Assembly: GCA_025353585.1 (NCBI GenBank)
Contig: JANXOM010000295.1
Span: 1-64,000, forward strand
Source: Deltaproteobacteria bacterium
GTDB lineage: Bacteria > Myxococcota_A > Polyangia > Haliangiales > Haliangiaceae
Direction of reading: 5' to 3'
Length of the DNA stretch: 64,000 bases
Positions 1-10,232 of this stretch are shown here, piece after piece; the first letter of the stretch is position 1, and every line of letters begins with the position of its first letter. A model generated the notes under the pieces. It ran no database searches, was not told where the DNA came from, and saw nothing but the letters and a program-made list of their open reading frames with translations. A program made the translations under genes and the position numbers.

Positions 1-1
1 C

Positions 2-2527
<2,526 letters not shown>

Positions 2528-2570
2528 TTCGTTAGCAACCGGCGGAGCGGGTGGGCCGATAGCCCGCCCC

Positions 2571-3110
2571 ATGGTCGTCATCATCGGAGCGGTCGTCGCG
2601 GGAGTGGTGGCGTGCGTGGGACTTGCGTGGGCGCTCGCGGCCCGGGCCCGCCGCGGCCGAATTCCGCGCTTCGAGGTCATGCCGGCGGTGCGGTACTGCC
2701 GCGTCCGGCCGGCCCACGAGCTGGCCGCGGCCTGGCGCGCGAGCGGCTTCGGCGTGGTGGAGCGGCGGCGGTCGCTCGAGCTGCGGCTCGACGGCGGTCG
2801 CGCGGTCATCGAGCTGTCGCCGGCGCGCTGCTTCGGCGATGCCGTGTTCTCGATCCGCACCGAGCGGCCCGAGCTCGTACACGCGCTCGCCGAGGTAGCG
2901 GCGCGGGAGCTCGGGCCGCTCGTCTGCTGGATCGACGGCTTCGTCCACGGCTTCGACGCACCCGACGAGCAGGCGGACGACATGCCCATGGTCCCGCGCG
3001 CGCGCGTCGCCGCCGGCGAGCAGCGCGCCACGCGCATCCTGCGCCCGGCCGCCGTGGCCCCCGTTGCGGCGGCCGCCCCCGACGCCGTCACGATCGTCCC
3101 TCGCCGCTGA
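2571..3110 (+). CDS. Hypothetical single-pass membrane protein
   Basis: A 179-residue protein of unrecognised family. Residues 2-23 form one hydrophobic helix, followed by a basic stretch (ARARRGR), so the rest is predicted cytoplasmic. The central part (about 40-140) looks globular, with alternating strands and helices. The C-terminal 40 residues are Ala/Pro/Arg-rich and probably disordered. The ATG lies 43 bp after the nrdJ stop on the same strand, so co-transcription is possible, but no Shine-Dalgarno is obvious. No function can be assigned. Third-position GC is high throughout, supporting real coding. Confidence 0.6.
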   Translation: MVVIIGAVVAGVVACVGLAWALAARARRGRIPRFEVMPAVRYCRVRPAHELAAAWRASGFGVVERRRSLELRLDGGRAVIELSPARCFGDAVFSIRTERPELVHALAEVAARELGPLVCWIDGFVHGFDAPDEQADDMPMVPRARVAAGEQRATRILRPAAVAPVAAAAPDAVTIVPRR

Positions 3111-3112
3111 CG

Positions 3113-3290
3113 GTTGGTACGTTGCGCTCGAGCGTTGCGGAGCGCGGAGGCGCAGAGGAAGACGAGGTCGGAGGAGCCCGGAGCGGAGTTGGTTGGCGCT
3201 CCTAAGAGCCCGCTACAATCCATTCCGTTCTGGCCTCCTCCGACCTCCTCTTCCTCTGCGCCTCTGCGCTAGGCAACGGATCTACCAACG
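3113..3290. repeat. Imperfect ~75-bp inverted repeat, copy 1 of a dispersed palindromic element
   Basis: This gene-free gap (3111-3323) is almost entirely an inverted repeat. The left arm (about 3113-3190) and the reverse complement of the right arm (about 3222-3290) share a purine-rich core, ggcgcagaggaaga then ggtcggaggag, with only two or three differences over 36 bp and looser pairing outside. The right-arm core (3227-3278) recurs nearly identically at 51908-51958. It encodes no transposase, so it looks like a non-autonomous palindromic repeat. Confidence 0.75.
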
Positions 3291-3311
3291 TACGGACCGG
3301 CGCCGGTGGTC

Positions 3312-3317
3312 TAGAGT
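3312..3317 (+). promoter_or_regulatory. Candidate -10 box (TAGAGT) for a leaderless start
   Basis: TAGAGT lies 6 nt before the ATG at 3324. No Shine-Dalgarno is present, so transcription would begin at or next to the start codon. No clear -35 is seen. Confidence 0.45.
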
Positions 3318-3323
3318 GCGCCC

Positions 3324-4232
3324 ATGGCCGAGCCCACCGACGCCACGCGCGAGCGCTGGGCGAGCGAGCTCGCGGCGCGGGCAGCCGCGCACTGGACGCC
3401 CGCGCGCACGGCGGCGCTGACGAACGGGAAGGCGTTGCGGATCCTGCCGGCGGCGGCGCCCCATCTCCTGCGCGCGCTCGGCCTCATCGACGAGGACGCC
3501 AAGCTGCCGCCGACCCGCGTTCGCAAGTTTCTCCAGATCAACCACATGGTCGCGCTGCTCGCGCCGGCGCTCGCCGAGCTGTGCGCGGCGCACCCCGTGG
3601 TCCGGATCGTCGACGCCGGCTGCGGCCGCTCGTACCTGACGCTCCTGCTCGCGTGGTACGCGCGCTCGCGCGGCCATCGCGTCGAGGTGCTCGGCGTCGA
3701 CCGCAACGCGGACGTGATCGCGGAGGCGCAGCGCCGCACCGCGATCGCCGGCCTGTCCGAGATCGTGCGCTACGCGGCCACGCCGCTCGAGGCCCTCGTC
3801 CTCCCCGAGCCGCCGCACGCGCTGTTCGCGCTTCACGCGTGTGACACGGCCACCTGCGACGCCATCACGCTCGGCGTGCGCGCGGAGGCCGAGCTGATCG
3901 CGGTCGCGCCGTGCTGCCAGGCCGAGCTCGCGCGCGGCTGGGCCGCGCTCGACGACGCGGGCACCGTTGGCGACTTCGCGCCCGTGTGGGGCGCGCCGCA
4001 CCTGCGCCGCGAGCTCGCCGCGCACTTGACCGACGCGATGCGCGTCCAGCTCCTCCGCGCCGCTGGCTACGCCGTGACCGCGCTCGAGTTCATCGCGCCC
4101 GAGCACACCGCGAAGAACACGCTGATCCGCGCGACCCGCCGCGGCCCGCCCGATCCCGCCGCGCGCGCGGCATACGACGCGCTCGTCGCCTCCACCGGCG
4201 GCGCGGGCCTCGCGCTCGCCGATCGGATGTAG
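3324..4232 (+). CDS. Class I SAM-dependent methyltransferase, METTL25/PF13679-like
   Basis: 302 residues. The region FLQINHMVALL (about 69-79) leads into the SAM-binding motif VDAGCGRSYLTLLL (96-109). The acidic end of the second strand follows at GVDRN. Motif LHACDTAT (170-177) and the PCC motif in VAPCCQ (about 194-199) are hallmarks of the Methyltransf_32 group related to METTL25. The substrate is unknown; relatives are suspected to act on RNA or protein. It is cytoplasmic, with no signal or membrane segment. It converges on the lipoprotein gene at 4250 with a 17-bp gap and no visible terminator. Family assignment is firm, substrate open. Confidence 0.8.
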   Translation: MAEPTDATRERWASELAARAAAHWTPARTAALTNGKALRILPAAAPHLLRALGLIDEDAKLPPTRVRKFLQINHMVALLAPALAELCAAHPVVRIVDAGCGRSYLTLLLAWYARSRGHRVEVLGVDRNADVIAEAQRRTAIAGLSEIVRYAATPLEALVLPEPPHALFALHACDTATCDAITLGVRAEAELIAVAPCCQAELARGWAALDDAGTVGDFAPVWGAPHLRRELAAHLTDAMRVQLLRAAGYAVTALEFIAPEHTAKNTLIRATRRGPPDPAARAAYDALVASTGGAGLALADRM

Positions 4233-4249
4233 GGCAGGCGCCGCGACGG

Positions 4250-5044
4250 CTACTGGAGGACGCAGTGACCCGCGGCGTCCGTGCCGGGGGCGTTGCACGT
4301 GTAGCCATCGGGGCAGCTGTGCGAGTTCGTCGAGTGCGCGCCGCACGCGATGTCCGCGATCTCGACCATGCCGCACACACCGGCCGGCGCATCGCACTCG
4401 GCGACGCGCGTGTCGAGGTGGATGTACTCGGGGCACGCGTGCTGCGGGATCGTGCACGCCGTCGCCGTCGCGTAGTCATCGACCGCCGACGTGTTGACCG
4501 CGACGAGGGTCCCGTCGGGGCAGCAGCCGCCGATGCTCACCGCGACGCAGTCCTCGTCGTGCGCGCACCAGACGCTGTAGCCGGCCGGGCCGGTGAGCTC
4601 CACGTCGAACGTCGCGGCGGTGAGCGCGTAGTCGCGAATGACGATGTAGTGCGTGTCGCTCTTCGAGGCGGGGAGCGTGAGCGCGATGTGCGCGTCGAGG
4701 GTGTCGGCGTCCGCGTCGTCGTTGGTGCCGAGGACGTGGAAGCTGTTGTCGAGGACCCACGCGACCGCGTCGCCGTCGGCGCTGCGTACCCAGACGTCGA
4801 TCGCATCGCCCGCGCGGCCGCCGAACTTCACGGCGCGGTAGCGCGGCGCGTGCGTGTACGGGACCACCGCGGCGGCCGCGTTGTAGTCGAGCGAGCCGAC
4901 GATCTTCATCCGGTAGGAGAACGAGTCGGACTTCTGATCGAGGCCCGAGAACGACGTGAAGTCGTCATCGGCGGCGGGCTTGCCGGCACAGTTGGCGGTG
5001 GCGAGGAGAGCGGCGAGCGGCAGCAGGGAGGTCAGGCGGCGCAT
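4250..5044 (-). CDS. Predicted Cys-rich lipoprotein
   Basis: 264 residues from the chosen ATG. The N-terminus is basic, then hydrophobic, ending in the lipobox LATANC (Cys19), so it is probably a lipoprotein. Residues ~35-165 are Asp-rich and strand-like, resembling bacterial pre-peptidase C-terminal beta-sandwich domains (inference). The C-terminal third has many paired cysteines (e.g. GGCCPDG, CPDGYTC), likely disulfides outside the cytoplasm. In-frame ATGs at 5065 and 5083 would lengthen the n-region; 5044 gives the most typical signal peptide. No enzymatic motif is visible. Upstream, a GGATTAA direct repeat (5095-5111) overlaps the end of the next gene. Confidence 0.65.
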   Translation of the reverse strand: MRRLTSLLPLAALLATANCAGKPAADDDFTSFSGLDQKSDSFSYRMKIVGSLDYNAAAAVVPYTHAPRYRAVKFGGRAGDAIDVWVRSADGDAVAWVLDNSFHVLGTNDDADADTLDAHIALTLPASKSDTHYIVIRDYALTAATFDVELTGPAGYSVWCAHDEDCVAVSIGGCCPDGTLVAVNTSAVDDYATATACTIPQHACPEYIHLDTRVAECDAPAGVCGMVEIADIACGAHSTNSHSCPDGYTCNAPGTDAAGHCVLQ

Positions 5045-5107
5045 ATGTACGCGCGTGTACGCCATGGTGGGCCTGGGGCGCAATGCCCTTGCTCGGATTA
5101 ACCTGGA

Positions 5108-6376
5108 TTAATCCGGGAGCGCGGGGGGGGCTCTCTCGTACGGCACGAACACCTCATGTGACGCCCGGCGGGCCGACAGCGCCGCGATCTCGGCGGCCGA
5201 GAACGCGTCCGGCGAGCCCGCTGGCAGGTGCCCGCGGATCCAGCCGATGACCATGAGGCGCGCACGGCCGCCGGCCTCGGCGCTCGGCCCCTCGCCCTCG
5301 GCGCACTCGTCCCAGAGCGCGAACAGCTCGGCGCGTCGCTCGGCCGCGTCCGCCGCGGTCGCCCACAGGGCCTTCAGGTTCGCTTGCATCATCTCGGCGC
5401 TGCGGGCGAGCTGGTCGCCGTGGAACGCCTCGCCCTTCGCGACGCGCTCGTCGAACGTGTCGTGGAGGATCTTGAGCTTCCGCGCGGCCCACGGATCGCC
5501 GACGTGAAACCTCTTCATCAGCGCGGCCGTGATGTCCATCGTGCCGCCGAACCCGACCTGGCCGCGCATCGCCTCGCGGCTCTTCTTCTCGAACGCGGGC
5601 GCGTTGACGTCGTCGCACATCGTGTTCTGCGAGTCGCAGCCGCCCGGCGTCGCCTGCAGGTGCCGAGGGAGATCCTGCGTCTTGCCGTAGCGCGTCTGCT
5701 CGTACGGATCGACAGCCCACTCGCCGATCGCGTGGCCCGCGTCGCGGACCCCCTCGAGGATGCCGCTCGGCGTCGGGAGCCCGGGGATATGGAACTTGTA
5801 GTCGATGTCGGGCTTGTCGGCGAACGACACGGTTCCATCGCGCGCCACCGTCGCGGTCGTGACCAGGTCCTCGACGACGCCGGTGCCGTTCGGCGCGTCG
5901 TGCAGCTTGCCGGACCGGTGCACCGGGCCGGGGAGCTCGCGCCCCCCCTCGGCGAGCTTCGCCATCATGTCGGCCGGCAGCACGAGGCTCGGGCCGCGCA
6001 TGTCGAACAGGTCGCGGCCGCTGGCGGCGCCGTTGCCGCCGGTGGGCTCGGACGGGCCGCTCGGAACAGCCGTCGCCGTGGCGGCCTCGATCTCCGCGCG
6101 CCCCGCGGGCAGGACGGCGCGCGTCACGTGCCGCACCGGCGGTGCGACCGCGGCCGCCACGATCGCCGCCACGGCCGGGTCCGGCGCGGCTGGGGGCGGC
6201 AGCAGCACGACCTCGATGGGCGCCTCGGGCTCCAGCCGCGCGATCGGGGCGGCGGCCGGGGCGGGCAGGGCGTCGTCGTCGTCGACGTCGTCCGGTAGCG
6301 CGGCGGCCAGGGCGAGGCCCATGCCGACGAGCGCCAGGTGCAGCCCGACCGACCCGACCACCGCGACCCAGCGCAT
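5108..6376 (-). CDS. TonB-like single-TM protein with Pro/Ala-rich linker, function unknown
   Basis: 422 residues. One N-terminal transmembrane helix (WVAVVGSVGLHLALVGMG, about 3-20) is followed by a long acidic and Pro/Ala-rich linker with PPPAAPDPA-type segments, as in TonB/TolA proteins, then an exported globular domain (about 150-422) with several helices and a CDSQNTMC cysteine pair. No TonB C-terminal signature was recognised, so a role as energy transducer is only an analogy. An alternative ATG at 6394 would add six residues, but it falls inside CATAAT, a plausible -10 sequence, so 6376 is preferred. It is divergent from the GreA-like gene. Confidence 0.6.
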   Translation of the reverse strand: MRWVAVVGSVGLHLALVGMGLALAAALPDDVDDDDALPAPAAAPIARLEPEAPIEVVLLPPPAAPDPAVAAIVAAAVAPPVRHVTRAVLPAGRAEIEAATATAVPSGPSEPTGGNGAASGRDLFDMRGPSLVLPADMMAKLAEGGRELPGPVHRSGKLHDAPNGTGVVEDLVTTATVARDGTVSFADKPDIDYKFHIPGLPTPSGILEGVRDAGHAIGEWAVDPYEQTRYGKTQDLPRHLQATPGGCDSQNTMCDDVNAPAFEKKSREAMRGQVGFGGTMDITAALMKRFHVGDPWAARKLKILHDTFDERVAKGEAFHGDQLARSAEMMQANLKALWATAADAAERRAELFALWDECAEGEGPSAEAGGRARLMVIGWIRGHLPAGSPDAFSAAEIAALSARRASHEVFVPYERAPPALPD

Positions 6377-6417
6377 GTAGCTAGAGACTGGCATTATGCC
6401 CGGCGCGTTGCCCGGGC

Positions 6418-6423
6418 TATCGT
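6418..6423 (+). promoter_or_regulatory. Candidate -10 box (TATCGT) for a leaderless start
   Basis: TATCGT lies 5 nt before the ATG at 6429 in the short divergent gap. No -35 is evident. Confidence 0.4.
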
Positions 6424-6428
6424 AAGGC

Positions 6429-6911
6429 ATGCCGCCGCCGGTGACCAAGGCCGCCCTGGTCCGCGAGCTGCGCGCCGCGCTGGAGACCGCCCTCGATGCG
6501 GCCCGGCGCGCCCACACCGCCGCTGCCGACGGCGCGACGAACCCCGAGTCGCGCGCCGAGAACAGCAAGGACACGCGTGGGCTCGAGCTGTCGTACCTCG
6601 CTCGCGGGCAGGCGCAGCGCGTCGCCGAGCTCGAGGCGGCCGTGACGGAGCTCGGCGTGTTCGCCCCGCGGGCGTTCGGCGAGGGCGCAGCGATCGGCCT
6701 CGGCGCCCTCGTGACCGCGGACGAGGATGGCGCGTCGCGCCGCCTGTTCGTCGCGAACCACGGCGGCGGCACCGTGCTCGCCGGCGACGTCCACGTCGTC
6801 ACGCCCGCGTCGCCCCTGGGCCGCGCGCTCCTCGGCAAGCGCGCCGGCGACGAGGTCGAGATCGCGCTGCCCGGGCGTACGCGGACCCTCGCGCTCGAGG
6901 GCGTCGCGTGA
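6429..6911 (+). CDS. GreA/GreB-family elongation-factor-like protein
   Basis: 160 residues, the usual length for this family. An N-terminal helical coiled-coil-like half (about 5-75) contains the segment ENSKDTRGLELSYLARGQ, common in GreA/B paralogues. The C-terminal beta domain (about 80-158) is FKBP-like, as in Gre factors, with GRALLGKRAGDEVEI matching the Gre C-terminal signature. Gre factors stimulate transcript cleavage by backtracked RNA polymerase. The acidic DxxE tip of true GreA is not obvious, so it may be a non-cleaving paralogue that binds polymerase. Its stop overlaps the GTG of the next gene. Confidence 0.75.
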   Translation: MPPPVTKAALVRELRAALETALDAARRAHTAAADGATNPESRAENSKDTRGLELSYLARGQAQRVAELEAAVTELGVFAPRAFGEGAAIGLGALVTADEDGASRRLFVANHGGGTVLAGDVHVVTPASPLGRALLGKRAGDEVEIALPGRTRTLALEGVA

Positions 6912-7264
6912 TCACCAAGCTGGCGATCACGTGCACGCGCTGCCACATCCTCCCGCCGTGGAGCGCGAACCTGTGCTGGGACTGCCACCGCGCGTACGCG
7001 GCCGCGACGCGTCACGCCGCGTCGGTAGACGCGAACCTGTGGCGCGGCATCGCCATCGGGCTCGGGCTCGTCGTCGGGGCGATCGGGATCGGCGCGCCGG
7101 CCTTCGTGGCGATCGCCGTCGTGCCGATCGCGGTCGTCTTCGGGTCCTACGGGTCGAGCCGGCACCGACGGGCGTGGATCGCGCGCACGAACCTCCTGCC
7201 GATGGCGCGGGCGCTGCCGGCGCCGGTCAGGACGCGCGAGCCGGACAGCGATACGCATCGATGA
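6908..7264 (+). CDS. Zinc-ribbon membrane protein
   Basis: 118 residues from a GTG that overlaps the previous stop by 4 bp (GTGA), implying translational coupling. Two CxxC pairs, CTRC (9-12) and CWDC (23-26), form a likely zinc ribbon. They are followed by two closely spaced hydrophobic stretches (about 46-82) and a basic tail. Function is unknown. Its 3' end runs 38 bp into the convergent lipoprotein gene ending at 7227. Coupling to a Gre-like factor hints at an RNA-polymerase or membrane-stress context, but this is speculative. Confidence 0.6.
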   Translation: MITKLAITCTRCHILPPWSANLCWDCHRAYAAATRHAASVDANLWRGIAIGLGLVVGAIGIGAPAFVAIAVVPIAVVFGSYGSSRHRRAWIARTNLLPMARALPAPVRTREPDSDTHR

Positions 7265-7922
7265 ACACGCTGTACGTCCGCTCGGGGCACGGCACGTCGT
7301 ACTGATCGATCGTGCGGCCGCAGCGCCCGCCAGCCCCGACGTTGCCGGTGCGCGAGCCATCAGCCGCGGCGCGGTCCGCGAACGGATGCGAGCCATCCGC
7401 GCAGGTCACGCGCGTCAAGTAGCCGGTCTCCGCCTGCATGCCGCAGACCTCGATCGGCCGGACCTTCGTCGACGGCGAGTCGGCGAACGCGCGATCGTTG
7501 CGCCCGTAGCTCGCGAGGGCCTCGCGCGGCGAGACGCCGGCCGGGACGATGTTATCGGCGCCCGCAGCCAGCGTGCACGCGGTCGTCGGGCCGATATACG
7601 GGCCGCCGCCGGTGCGCGCGACCTCGACCATGCACGCCTGGACCGCGTCGCAGCTCGCCTCGTCGACGCAGGCCTGCGTGCTCGAGATGAAGAGGCTGTC
7701 GGCGACGGTGCACTCACTGATGAGCGACGGGCCCATCTGGTCGAACGGCGAGCAGTGCCCGGTCTGGAGCGCCTTTGCGCGCTCGCACAGGTGGGCGCGC
7801 AACGGCGCGGTGGCGATCGGGGCGCCGCCCGGCGCCGCCGGATGACCCGGCCCGTGCGGCGTGGGGGCCGGCGCGCCGCACGCGGCGAGGGCGAGCAGCA
7901 AGAGAACAGAGACACGAGCCAT
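7227..7922 (-). CDS. Predicted lipoprotein, function unknown
   Basis: 231 residues. The signal peptide ends at lipobox LALAAC (Cys15), followed by a Pro/Gly-rich linker and a globular domain with about ten cysteines, e.g. CERAKALQTGHC and CPERTYSVFIDAYRC, presumably disulfide-bonded. No family was recognised. It is the last gene of the minus-strand run that includes cbpA/cbpM, but a 37-bp gap and its own TAGGAT box suggest an independent start. It overlaps the convergent zinc-ribbon gene by 38 bp. Confidence 0.65.
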   Translation of the reverse strand: MARVSVLLLLALAACGAPAPTPHGPGHPAAPGGAPIATAPLRAHLCERAKALQTGHCSPFDQMGPSLISECTVADSLFISSTQACVDEASCDAVQACMVEVARTGGGPYIGPTTACTLAAGADNIVPAGVSPREALASYGRNDRAFADSPSTKVRPIEVCGMQAETGYLTRVTCADGSHPFADRAAADGSRTGNVGAGGRCGRTIDQYDVPCPERTYSVFIDAYRCPARAS

Positions 7923-7928
7923 CAGAAA

Positions 7929-7934
7929 ATCCTA
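7929..7934 (-). promoter_or_regulatory. Candidate -10 box (TAGGAT) for a leaderless start
   Basis: On the minus strand TAGGAT lies 6 nt before the ATG at 7922. The same hexamer precedes the gene at 11135. Confidence 0.4.
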
Positions 7935-7959
7935 AGCCGACCGGACGCCGAGCGCGAAT

Positions 7960-8682
7960 CTAGGGCTTCGCCGCGGTGAAGACCACGACCCGCTGGTCGG
8001 GCAGGAACTCGAGCACCGACTCGAAGTGAAACCCGAGCGCGGCGAGCTCCCCCTGGATCTGCGGCAGCGTCATCTTGTGCTCGGGCTTGATCGCGACCGC
8101 CGGATCCTCGCCGCGGTATTCGATCAACACGAGCCGCCCGCGGTCGCGCAGCGCGGCCCGGATGCTCGCCATGACGCCGGCCGGGTCGGAGAGCTCGTGA
8201 TAGACGTCGACGAGCAGCACGAGGTCGCAGCACCCCGCCGGCAGCGCGGCGTCGTGGTCGGTCGCCTGGCGGGTGATGACGTTGTGAACGCCGGCGCTCG
8301 GGAGGCGCGCCTCGAGCAAGCGCAGCATCTCCGGCTGGAGATCCGTCGCGTAGACCTTGCCGCCCGGGCCGACGCGCGCGGCGAGGCGCAGCGTGAAGTA
8401 GCCGGTGCCCGCCCCGACATCGGCGCCCGTCGCGCCCGGCGCGATCGCGAGCGCGTCGAGCACGCGGTCAGGTTGCTCGCGCTCGGCGCGGTCGGCGCGC
8501 TCGAGCCAGTCGGCGCCGAGGTAGCTCATCGTCTGCGCGATGGGGCGCCCGGCGTAGGTGCCGCTGCCCGCCTGCGGCGCCGGGAGCGGGGCCGGCGGTG
8601 CCGAGCCAGCGCCGGGCGGCGGCTCGGGGGGCCGGCTGCACGCGACCGCCAGCGCCAGCGCGCCGATCGCCAGCGCCCTCAC
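7960..8682 (-). CDS. Lipoprotein-type SAM-dependent methyltransferase
   Basis: 240 residues from a GTG overlapping the cbpM stop (GTGA). The first 15 residues form a lipoprotein signal, ALAIGALALAVAC, followed by a Pro/Gly/Ala linker. The rest is a class I methyltransferase: motif I ADVGAGTGYFTLRLA, acidic loop ATDLQPEML, and DVYHELSDP near the active site, as in small-molecule and quinone-type methyltransferases. An exported SAM-dependent enzyme is odd, because SAM is cytosolic. Related exported methyltransferases are often annotated in proteobacteria, so the export signal is unlikely to be an artefact. The substrate is unknown. Confidence 0.75.
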   Translation of the reverse strand: MRALAIGALALAVACSRPPEPPPGAGSAPPAPLPAPQAGSGTYAGRPIAQTMSYLGADWLERADRAEREQPDRVLDALAIAPGATGADVGAGTGYFTLRLAARVGPGGKVYATDLQPEMLRLLEARLPSAGVHNVITRQATDHDAALPAGCCDLVLLVDVYHELSDPAGVMASIRAALRDRGRLVLIEYRGEDPAVAIKPEHKMTLPQIQGELAALGFHFESVLEFLPDQRVVVFTAAKP

Positions 8683-8942
8683 GGTCGCCGCAACTGCTGC
8701 TCGAGCTCGGCGATCCGCTTGCGCGCGGCCGCCAGCTCGTCGCGCAAGCGCAGCGCGATCTCGATGCCGGGCCAGTCGACCTCGAGCTCCCGCCACAGCG
8801 TGCGCACCACGAGCACCTGCTCGACATCGACGAGCACCACGTCGCCCGCGCCGCGCGTGATGACCCCGTGCGCGACGAGCTCCACGATCAGCTCCTCGTC
8901 ACCGTCCACGAGCTCCACCAGGTGCGCGTACGTGTACGTCAC
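8679..8942 (-). CDS. cbpM: Chaperone modulator CbpM-like protein
   Basis: 87 residues, the usual size for CbpM. It has a MerR-like helical N-terminus ([20 protein letters not shown]) and a C-terminal coiled coil ([20 protein letters not shown]). CbpM binds the J-domain of CbpA and inhibits its co-chaperone activity. Start is GTG 8942, overlapping the cbpA stop by 4 bp, which fits the conserved cbpA-cbpM order. Sequence similarity alone is modest; synteny makes the call. Confidence 0.75.
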   Translation of the reverse strand: MTYTYAHLVELVDGDEELIVELVAHGVITRGAGDVVLVDVEQVLVVRTLWRELEVDWPGIEIALRLRDELAAARKRIAELEQQLRRP

Positions 8943-9835
8943 AGGGTGCCCCCCTCGCGCACGGGCTTCGTGTACAGGCCGGCGCTCGCGCGAATGGCCT
9001 CGGCCAGCGCGTCGTCCGCCTTGTCCGGGAGACGGACATCGAGCACCACGAGCAGATCGCCGTGCTGGTCCTTGCGCGCGACGCCCTTGCCGCGTAGTCG
9101 GAGCACGGCGCCGGGCTGCGACCGCGGCGGGATCTTCAGCACGACCGGGGCGCCGAAGGTCGGCACCTCCACGCTGCCGCCGTTGTAGGCCTCGTCGAGG
9201 GTGACCGGCAGCCGTAGCCGCAGGTCGAGGCCCTCGCGCTCCACGCGCGGATGCGGCGTGACCTCGATCTCGATCACGAGGTCCCCCGCCGGGGCGCCGC
9301 CCGCCCCCGCCGCGCCCTTGCCGGCGATGCGAACCGTCGAGCCGGTGTCGGCGCCGGGCGGGATGCGCACGCGCGTCGGCCCGCGGCCCGGGATATCGAA
9401 GGTGACCTCGCCGCCCGCGATCGCCGTCCGCAGGTCCATCTGCACCGTCGCCTGGAGGTCGTGGCCCGCGCGCGGCCCGCGCTGGCGGCCGAACATCTCC
9501 GAGAAGTCGAACGGGATCGCGCCGGCGTCGTCGTCGAAGCCGCGCGCCGAGCGCCGCTGCTGCGTGTTCTGGTAGCGCGCGTAGTCCCGCGCCTTGGCGG
9601 CGTCGAACCCGGCGGACGTCGAGGCGTCGCCGAACTCGTCGTACGCCTTGCGCTTGGCGTCGTCGCCGAGCACCTCGTACGCGGATGCGACCTTCTTGAA
9701 CGCGTCCTCGGCCTTCGTGTTGCCGGGGTTCACGTCGGGGTGGTGCTTGCGCGCGAGCTTGCGATACGCGCCGCGGATCGCATCGGCCGTCGCGTCCTTG
9801 CCGACGCCGAGCACCTCGTAGAGCGAGTCCGCCAT
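8939..9835 (-). CDS. cbpA: CbpA-type DnaJ co-chaperone
   Basis: 298 residues. The J-domain (about 1-68) has the DnaK-stimulating HPD in [14 protein letters not shown] Gly/Phe-poor linker leads to the C-terminal substrate-binding and dimerisation domain (about 115-285). The CxxCxGxG zinc finger of DnaJ is absent, which defines the CbpA class. It would deliver substrates to DnaK in the cytoplasm. ATG 9835 follows the glutaredoxin-like stop by 2 bp, and its TGA overlaps cbpM, so the four genes are one transcription unit. Confidence 0.9.
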   Translation of the reverse strand: MADSLYEVLGVGKDATADAIRGAYRKLARKHHPDVNPGNTKAEDAFKKVASAYEVLGDDAKRKAYDEFGDASTSAGFDAAKARDYARYQNTQQRRSARGFDDDAGAIPFDFSEMFGRQRGPRAGHDLQATVQMDLRTAIAGGEVTFDIPGRGPTRVRIPPGADTGSTVRIAGKGAAGAGGAPAGDLVIEIEVTPHPRVEREGLDLRLRLPVTLDEAYNGGSVEVPTFGAPVVLKIPPRSQPGAVLRLRGKGVARKDQHGDLLVVLDVRLPDKADDALAEAIRASAGLYTKPVREGGTL

Positions 9836-9837
9836 GG

Positions 9838-10206
9838 CTACTTCCCGAGGCGCTTCGCGAGCTCGCCCGACTCGATCAGCGCCATCGTCTCCTGCGCGCC
9901 GCCCACGAGGACGCCCTTGACGAACACCATCGGGAACGTCGGCCAGCCGCTCCACATCTTGAGCGCGGTGCGCGGGCGCCACGTCGAGAGGTAGCTGCCG
10001 TACTCCTGGTAGTGAAACGGGATCCCGGCGGCGGTGAGCGCCTTCCGGGCCTTCCGCGGGAACGGGTTCTGCTTCATGCCGACGACGACGACATCGTTCG
10101 CGGTGATCGCCGCCTGGACCTCCTCGACGACAGGACGGTGGCTGGCGGAAACGGCGTCGCGGATCGACGGATCGATCGCATCCTCGGACAGCAGGTGGCG
10201 CGGCAT
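9838..10206 (-). CDS. Monothiol-glutaredoxin-like protein lacking the active-site cysteine
   Basis: 122 residues. The fold signature is clear: [19 protein letters not shown] corresponds to the active-site loop of CGFS glutaredoxins, and [19 protein letters not shown] to their conserved cis-Pro and GSH-binding region. Where the family has CGFS, this protein reads FPRKAR, and no Cys occurs anywhere in it. It cannot do thiol chemistry or ligate an Fe-S cluster through Cys. It may be a structural partner for the downstream CbpA/CbpM. A TACGGT box lies 6 nt before its ATG. Confidence 0.75.
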   Translation of the reverse strand: MPRHLLSEDAIDPSIRDAVSASHRPVVEEVQAAITANDVVVVGMKQNPFPRKARKALTAAGIPFHYQEYGSYLSTWRPRTALKMWSGWPTFPMVFVKGVLVGGAQETMALIESGELAKRLGK

Positions 10207-10212
10207 GCGCGA

Positions 10213-10225
10213 ACCGTACTACGCT
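10213..10225. promoter_or_regulatory. Back-to-back candidate -10 boxes for divergent leaderless starts
   Basis: Minus strand: TACGGT (10218-10213), 6 nt before ATG 10206. Plus strand: TACGCT (10220-10225), 7 nt before GTG 10233. The whole divergent gap is only 26 bp, so both promoters must overlap the opposite coding region. Confidence 0.45.
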
Positions 10226-10232
10226 GGCCGCG

